A DNA stretch of 58,306 bases, taken from assembly GCA_038133845.1 (NCBI GenBank), contig JAYPUA010000017.1:1-58306 (forward strand). Reading direction: 5' to 3'. Positions 53,761 through 58,306 of the stretch are shown here, piece after piece. Source of the DNA: JAYPUA01 sp038133845 (lineage in GTDB: Bacteria > SAR324 > NAC60-12). Under the pieces are notes generated by a model. That model was not told the origin of the DNA. It worked only from the letters and a program-made list of their open reading frames with translations, and searched no databases. A program made the translations under genes and the position numbers. The number at the start of each line of letters is the position of its first letter. Within the stretch, counting starts at the first letter, position 1.

Positions 53761-55179
53761 ATGCGACGCACCGAGCTTTCTACCCGTCAGGACCACCCTG
53801 AACTCCAAACCTTCGCCGAAGCCATCCGCAACGGGAGGTTTTTTCGCCGGCTTAAGCCGGAGATTCTGTTGGAAATGCTTCGCCAAGGCAACCTCATCGA
53901 GCTGGATGCGGACGAGACCTTGCTGAAAGAAGGCCGAGACCAGCCCCCTCAGCTTGCAGTGTTGCTGGAAGGCTCGCTGGTGGTGGTTTCTCAGGGCAAC
54001 TTCTTGATGCGCCTGGATGTCCCCGGAGACGTTGCCGGAGAGATGTCGATCATCACGCGTAGCGGCCACCCTTTTGATGTGATCGCAGAGGCCCCCTGCC
54101 GAGTGGTCACCTTCCCGGAACACCTCTTCCGAGAAGATGATGGCGCAACAGAAGTTTCCATCCTCTACCTGATCTTCAGCCACATCCTCTCCGAGAAACT
54201 CCGGATCACTGCCGCTCAGTCGCTGCTGGGACGCAGCAACCGTCCGCAGGATGCCGTGGTGCCGAAGATCGCCCTGCTGATGGAAGACGCTGCCGACCGG
54301 CAGCGGGTGAAAGGTCTGCTTGCTCAGGTCTGGGACAAGGCACAGGTTCATGAGTTGGCGAGCCATTCCGAATTCCTGACCGATCCGCTCAATCAGCGCT
54401 TTGACCTGTTTGTCATCGACCCACTCCCCGCTTCCGATACAGATCCGGAGCCCCATATCCGTCAGATTCTGGACAACGCAACGCTGCACGGCTGCCCGAT
54501 CCTGGCGCTCAGTGCCTACTGCGAGAGCGAGCAGAACCGACGGGAGCTGCTTAAGCTGGGGGCAAGCGACTTCCTCCCCCTGCCGTGCCCGGACTTTGAC
54601 CTGGAGCACCAGCTCTCCCAGCTCAAACTGTCCTTCTATCGACAGCGTGAACTGGAAAAAGTCGAAGAAGCTGCAGACACCGACCGCCTGACCGGAATGG
54701 CAAACCGGCGCAAGCTGGACGAGTTCATGGAGGCCTTGGTTACGCTGTACCCGGAGGAGCGCAAGCCATTCTCGCTCATCATCGCGGATGTGGACAACTT
54801 CAAGCACTACAACGACACCCACGGCCACCAGATGGGAGACGTGGTGCTGGCGACGGTGGCCTCCATCTTCAAGGCACGGGTCCGACGTGGGGACCTGGCG
54901 GCTCGGTTTGGAGGAGAGGAGTTCGTGATGATGCTGCCGAAGTGCAACAAGGATAACGCCCTGAAGATTGCCGAGAAGCTGCGCAAGGCCGTCGAGGATG
55001 AGGACATCCCCTACCAGGAGCAGCAGCCGCTGGGCAATCTCACGGCGACCTTTGGTGCGGCGACCTATCCGGATGACGCCGATACTCTGGAGCTGTTGCT
55101 CAAGAAGGCGGACGAGTGCCTGTACGTTGGAAAGGAGCAGGGACGGAACTGTGTGATCGGTGCGACGCCCATGCACTGA
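53761..55179 (+). CDS. Diguanylate cyclase with cNMP-binding and receiver-like domains
   Basis: 472 aa. Residues about 20-145 form a cyclic-nucleotide-binding-like domain (LAVLLEGSLVVVSQGNFLMR; GDVAGEMSIITR). About 175-290 is receiver-like but degenerate: DLFVIDPLP keeps the Asp, while the Lys of the switch reads FLPLP. C-terminal GGDEF domain: ADVDNFKHYNDTHGH, RRGD inhibitory site and GGEEF near 384, so it should make c-di-GMP and be feedback-inhibited. Soluble, no membrane segment. Confidence 0.9.
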   Translation: MRRTELSTRQDHPELQTFAEAIRNGRFFRRLKPEILLEMLRQGNLIELDADETLLKEGRDQPPQLAVLLEGSLVVVSQGNFLMRLDVPGDVAGEMSIITRSGHPFDVIAEAPCRVVTFPEHLFREDDGATEVSILYLIFSHILSEKLRITAAQSLLGRSNRPQDAVVPKIALLMEDAADRQRVKGLLAQVWDKAQVHELASHSEFLTDPLNQRFDLFVIDPLPASDTDPEPHIRQILDNATLHGCPILALSAYCESEQNRRELLKLGASDFLPLPCPDFDLEHQLSQLKLSFYRQRELEKVEEAADTDRLTGMANRRKLDEFMEALVTLYPEERKPFSLIIADVDNFKHYNDTHGHQMGDVVLATVASIFKARVRRGDLAARFGGEEFVMMLPKCNKDNALKIAEKLRKAVEDEDIPYQEQQPLGNLTATFGAATYPDDADTLELLLKKADECLYVGKEQGRNCVIGATPMH

Positions 55180-55284
55180 AGCAGAGAAATTGCTTGCGCT
55201 TCCCCCGGAAAGTCTATAGATTTACCTGTTTGACGTTTGCACTCGAAATTGAGTTGTTTTGCTAAGAAATCTTTGGTCAACACC

Positions 55285-55731
55285 ATGAACAAGACACCAT
55301 TCATCCGCAAGGAAGATGTGGAAAACGGCACCTACCCTCGTGAGTGGTGGGTTGTTGATGCGGAAGGACAGACCTTGGGGCGCCTGGCCACCAAAATTGC
55401 GACGCTGTTGCGCGGCAAGCACAAGCCGTACTATGCCGCACACACGGATCTGGGCGACTTCGTCGTTGTGGTCAACGCAGAAAAGGTGCGTGTGAGCGGG
55501 CGCAAGGAAGAGCAGAAGATGTACTACCACCACACCGGTTTCCCCGGAGGACTGAAGTCTTTCCGCCTTGCAGACCTGCGAGAGCGCAAGCCGGAAGCCC
55601 TGGTTACCCGTGCAGTAAAAGGCATGTTGGCCAAGAACGCGCTCAACCGCGGGTACTTGCGCCGCCTGAAAGTCTATGCTGGTGCAGAGCATCCTCATGC
55701 CGCCCAGCAACCCAAATCGATTGTCCCCTGA
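55285..55731 (+). CDS. rplM: 50S ribosomal protein L13
   Basis: 148 aa from the ATG at 55285; an upstream in-frame start would add 16 residues not in the family. Signatures: WWVVDAEGQTLGRLATKIATLLRGKHKPYY, GDFVVVVNAEKVRVSGRK, MLAKNALNRGYLRRLKVYAG. Assembles early in the large subunit. Followed 18 bp later by rpsI, the usual pair. Confidence 0.98.
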   Translation: MNKTPFIRKEDVENGTYPREWWVVDAEGQTLGRLATKIATLLRGKHKPYYAAHTDLGDFVVVVNAEKVRVSGRKEEQKMYYHHTGFPGGLKSFRLADLRERKPEALVTRAVKGMLAKNALNRGYLRRLKVYAGAEHPHAAQQPKSIVP

Positions 55732-55749
55732 TTCTGTCGAGACCTCTGA

Positions 55750-56145
55750 ATGACTACGACCGTCCAATATTACGGCACAGGACGCCGCAAGACCTCTGTT
55801 GCCCGAGTCTACCTCCGCCCCGGAAGCGGGAAGATCGTGATCAACAAGCGACCCATTGAAGAGTACTTCGGGCGAGACACCCTGAAGATGATTGTCCGAC
55901 AGCCTCTGGAACTGACTGAAGCAGTGGATCAATATGATGTTCTGGTGAACGTCAGAGGTGGAGGACTCTCCGGGCAGGCCGGGGCCATCCGGCACGGCAT
56001 CTCTCGCGCTCTGCTTGTCACGGGAGATGATGTCCGATCTCCGCTGAAAAAAGCGGGGATGCTCACCCGCGACCCTCGCAAGGTCGAGCGCAAGAAGTAT
56101 GGACGTCCGGGAGCACGCAAGCGCTACCAGTACTCCAAACGCTAA
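55750..56145 (+). CDS. rpsI: 30S ribosomal protein S9
   Basis: 131 aa, full length. YYGTGRRKTSVARVYLRPGSG at the start and the C-terminal KYGRPGARKRYQYSKR, whose tail reaches the P-site tRNA. Paired with rplM as in most bacteria. Confidence 0.98.
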   Translation: MTTTVQYYGTGRRKTSVARVYLRPGSGKIVINKRPIEEYFGRDTLKMIVRQPLELTEAVDQYDVLVNVRGGGLSGQAGAIRHGISRALLVTGDDVRSPLKKAGMLTRDPRKVERKKYGRPGARKRYQYSKR

Positions 56146-56168
56146 CCCCTCAGACCAGGCCCGATGCC

Positions 56169-57368
56169 ATGGAACCACTCGTTAATACGCTCTGGGTTCT
56201 GTGGTCATTGGGCTTTCTTCTCCTCTCCCTCAACGTCTTCAGTCCTCTTTCCTCGAGAACGGAAGGAACCGCTCCCGCTCTGGTAGTCGGATTCGGCTCC
56301 GGTTGGCTCGTTGGCGACCTTGCTCCGATTTGGGTTGCGGGGGACTTCGCCTTCGTCCTGCTGTTACAGGCATCCGGTGTCGTTGAGCCGTTGAGCTCCG
56401 GATGGCTCCTGATTCATCTGGGTTGCGCAATTTCCCTCTTGACCCGCTGGTACGGGCACCTCACCCTTTCCTCCCGTCTGCGTTGCTCCAGCGACGAAAC
56501 CTTTCCATTCACGCCGCGTCACAACTCACTCAAGCAGGCGCTCCAAGAGACCTGGTTTCCACACAAGCCTGAAGAGGCGGGGAAGCAGATGAACCTGACC
56601 TACCACCCCGGGCTCCCCCAGGAGTGCCGGATGGACCTGCGGTTTCCGGTTGCACCGCAAAGGCGTGCTCCGGTGCTGCTCTATGTACACGGAGGTGGAT
56701 GGCATGTGGGGACCAAGACCCAGGGGCTGCCGCTCGTTCGGAGGATGAACCAGGAAGGATGGGTCGGGGCGACGATCACGTATCGCATGAGCCCAAGCCA
56801 CCACCACCCGGCTCCGGTGGAGGACGTGCTTCAGGCGCTCACCTATCTGCAGGAAAATGCCGAACGCTACTCGCTGGATCCAGAGCGCATTGTCCTGGCC
56901 GGGGGTTCTGCCGGAGCACACCTGGTCAGCCTCGGAGCGTTTCAGGCGCAGGCCCGGGGGCTCCCTGTGCTGGCCTGTGCTGCATTTTACGGTATCTACG
57001 ACGTCATGAACCCGTTTCGGGAAACGAGCCCGTATCCTGCTGCCCGGCAGGTCCTCTCCAGTTATCTGACGCCTTCGATCATCAGCACTCCGTCGCTGCT
57101 CCGGGAGGCTTCTCCACGGCACTGCGTTCCGGAGAAGCCCGTTCCCTTTCTGCTGGTTCAAGGCTCGAACGATTCTCTGGTGGACAGTAGAGAGATGTCT
57201 CTGTTTGGGGAAAAGCTCCGGGAACAAGGAGGAAAGGTCACCGAAATTCTGGTTCCCGGACTACAGCATGCGTTTGATGTGCTTCCGACGGTTGCGGCCC
57301 ATCAGGTGTGTCAGCCGGTGAGTGCGTGGCTCAACTTTCAGGCTCAGCGAGACTGCTCGGCGGGTTGA
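56169..57368 (+). CDS. Membrane-anchored alpha/beta-hydrolase (esterase, hormone-sensitive-lipase-like)
   Basis: 399 aa. The first 110 residues hold two or three hydrophobic spans, then a soluble hydrolase. Oxyanion motif VHGGGWHVG near 172; nucleophile Ser in AGGSAGAHLVS near 247; Asp in NDSLVDSRE near 334 and His in LQHAFDV near 366 complete the triad. Likely a carboxylesterase; substrate unknown. It ends by overlapping the convergent last gene by 25 bp. Confidence 0.85.
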   Translation: MEPLVNTLWVLWSLGFLLLSLNVFSPLSSRTEGTAPALVVGFGSGWLVGDLAPIWVAGDFAFVLLLQASGVVEPLSSGWLLIHLGCAISLLTRWYGHLTLSSRLRCSSDETFPFTPRHNSLKQALQETWFPHKPEEAGKQMNLTYHPGLPQECRMDLRFPVAPQRRAPVLLYVHGGGWHVGTKTQGLPLVRRMNQEGWVGATITYRMSPSHHHPAPVEDVLQALTYLQENAERYSLDPERIVLAGGSAGAHLVSLGAFQAQARGLPVLACAAFYGIYDVMNPFRETSPYPAARQVLSSYLTPSIISTPSLLREASPRHCVPEKPVPFLLVQGSNDSLVDSREMSLFGEKLREQGGKVTEILVPGLQHAFDVLPTVAAHQVCQPVSAWLNFQAQRDCSAG

Positions 57369-58306
57369 ACGTAAACCGTCTCCCCGTTTCGCTCGTAGCT
57401 GACCATCTGAACCATCGTGTTCTGCGCCTCTGCTCCGGTCTCAAAGAGGACGATCTGGAAAGGGACCTCCTGTCCGGTCTCCAGGTTCCGGTTCTGCTCT
57501 TCTCGTCCGGAAGGCTGCTCCAGCAACAGTTCGATCTCTCCTCGGCTCATCGACTTCAACTCTTCATCGGAGAACAACGTCCCAGCATAGCCCGTTCCGC
57601 TTTCCAGCAGACGACCTTCACCATCGAGCGCCACCCCCTTGAGGCGGATGGCTCCGACCTCCTCACCGCGACCAAACAGGTTTCGCACCGAGCCCTCAAT
57701 CACCAGCAAGGGTTGCCGAATATAGGCATTTTGCACCAGCCGTGTCTGCGGGGCGGCCGTGAACTCTAGCTGATGCACATAGCCTCGTACCAGCTGGTGG
57801 AGCAGGCTGCTGTCCAGAATCCGCAGGTATCCTCCAACCACCAAAACACCGGCCAGCAACACCGTTCCAGCGATCAGCAAGAGCGCCAGCTTTTCCAGAA
57901 AATTCAGCCGTCGCTTTGGAGGAGGCCCCGGCTTAGAGGGAGCCTCAGTCGCTGGAGGTTGGTTTTGAAGAGGGATCAGCGCCTCCAACTCCTCCGGAGT
58001 GATCTCGGTCATGGCGCGCGCTCCCGAGACAGGGCGGTTTGAACCCTGCAACTCCGGAGCTTGAGGGGCACTCTGCGACGGTTCCGGGGTGAGGGATTCC
58101 AGTGGGGCCGGCTCTTCCACAGGTTCTTCCAGGGCTGAAGAGAGCCCCGCGTCAAGAGGCTCTTCTCGAGTGTCCTCTGGCAACGGGGTCAGCTCTTCCG
58201 GCGTTGCTGCCAACTTGTCCAAATCCGAGCCCATCTCCTCCGAGGGAGATCCCACCTCTTCCGGGAAAGCTTCGGACTCCTCTTCCGGGAAAGCTTCGGA
58301 CTCCTC
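57344..58306 (-). CDS. DUF3426-like membrane protein, N-terminus cut by the window edge
   Basis: The frame continues past the right edge, so the N-terminus (which may hold a zinc-ribbon) is missing. Visible: a Glu/Pro/Ser-rich disordered region with two copies of EESEAFPE, one membrane helix (LALLLIAGTVLLAGVLVVGGYL), then a C-terminal domain of about 150 aa resembling DUF3426 (PLLVIEGSVRNLFGRGEEVGAIRLKGV; GREEQNRNLETGQEVPFQIVL). The domain call is by pattern. Function unknown. Confidence 0.7.
   Translation of the reverse strand, partial: EESEAFPEEESEAFPEEVGSPSEEMGSDLDKLAATPEELTPLPEDTREEPLDAGLSSALEEPVEEPAPLESLTPEPSQSAPQAPELQGSNRPVSGARAMTEITPEELEALIPLQNQPPATEAPSKPGPPPKRRLNFLEKLALLLIAGTVLLAGVLVVGGYLRILDSSLLHQLVRGYVHQLEFTAAPQTRLVQNAYIRQPLLVIEGSVRNLFGRGEEVGAIRLKGVALDGEGRLLESGTGYAGTLFSDEELKSMSRGEIELLLEQPSGREEQNRNLETGQEVPFQIVLFETGAEAQNTMVQMVSYERNGETVYVQPAEQSR
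58255..58302. repeat. 24-bp tandem repeat, two copies, at the right edge
   Basis: Two exact copies of a 24-bp unit (58255-58278 and 58279-58302; core CTTCCGGGAAAGCTTCGGAC), continuing for at least 4 bp to the edge. In frame within the gene, it encodes EESEAFPE twice in a row. More copies may lie outside. Confidence 0.9.

Noticed and set aside
55236..55262. CIRCE-like GCACTC...GAGTT before rplM
   Set aside because: Spacer is too short and half-sites match poorly.

Overview
The window is bacterial chromosome with dense, short-spaced operons. It comes from a Gram-negative, probably aerobic and marine, proteobacterium-like organism. Evidence for the outer membrane is LpxB, a TolQ/TolR/Pal-type set and an RND pump. 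Other markers are two-subunit GlyQ/GlyS, HemJ, HrcA/CIRCE-type heat-shock control, and an F0 ATP synthase cluster (atpZ-atpI-atpB-atpE) lying apart from F1. I think of the SAR324/deltaproteobacterial sphere, but that is inference. I found no rRNA, tRNA, CRISPR array, transposase or prophage.

Layout, left part. 1-3.5 kb: end of an RND adaptor gene and a full RND pump. 3.5-9.1 kb (minus): 2OG-Fe(II) oxygenase, BMP-family solute-binding protein, ureA-ureB-ureC-ureE-ureF; ureG and ureD are absent here. 9.5-11.9 kb (plus): RHH-type small protein, DCC-family protein, acyl-CoA ligase. 11.9-13.4 kb (minus): sigma-54 activator with an altered GAFTGA loop. 13.8 kb: a 58-aa protein resembling the C-terminus of SutA. 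14.1-18.2 kb (minus): small membrane protein, divergent PurD-like ATP-grasp protein, xylulokinase-like FGGY kinase, SorC regulator. 18.3-20.5 kb (minus): groES-groEL behind two CIRCE operators. 20.5-26 kb (minus): rarA with two small genes, the F0 genes, gloB, udk.

Middle and right. 26-27 kb: about 1 kb without a convincing gene but with nested inverted repeats. 27-29 kb: exported small protein and M20 peptidase. 29.1-34.4 kb: two adjacent, translationally coupled 7TM histidine-kinase-like receptors, both lacking the phospho-acceptor His and sharing an unnamed C-terminal segment. 34.4-35 kb: perfect CIRCE plus hsp20. 35.4 kb: DapA-superfamily enzyme, possibly for hydroxyproline. 36.7-37.1 kb: a CIRCE-like operator in front of a second SutA-like small protein. 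37-38.1 kb: tandem duplication of a cold-shock gene with its leader. 38.2-44.3 kb (minus): pal-like, tolQ, tolR, lpxB, tldD, pmbA in one tightly overlapped run. 44.5-46.6 kb (minus): argS and infA. 46.8-52.9 kb (plus): orphan 576-aa protein, glyQ, glyS, hemJ, lipoprotein. Then prsW (minus), a diguanylate cyclase with cNMP-binding and receiver-like domains, rplM-rpsI, an esterase, and a DUF3426-like protein cut by the window edge.

The strongest leads are the heat-shock operator in front of a predicted RNA-polymerase-binding small protein, the duplicated cold-shock leader whose hairpins differ by compensating changes, and the pair of kinase-dead 7TM receptors.
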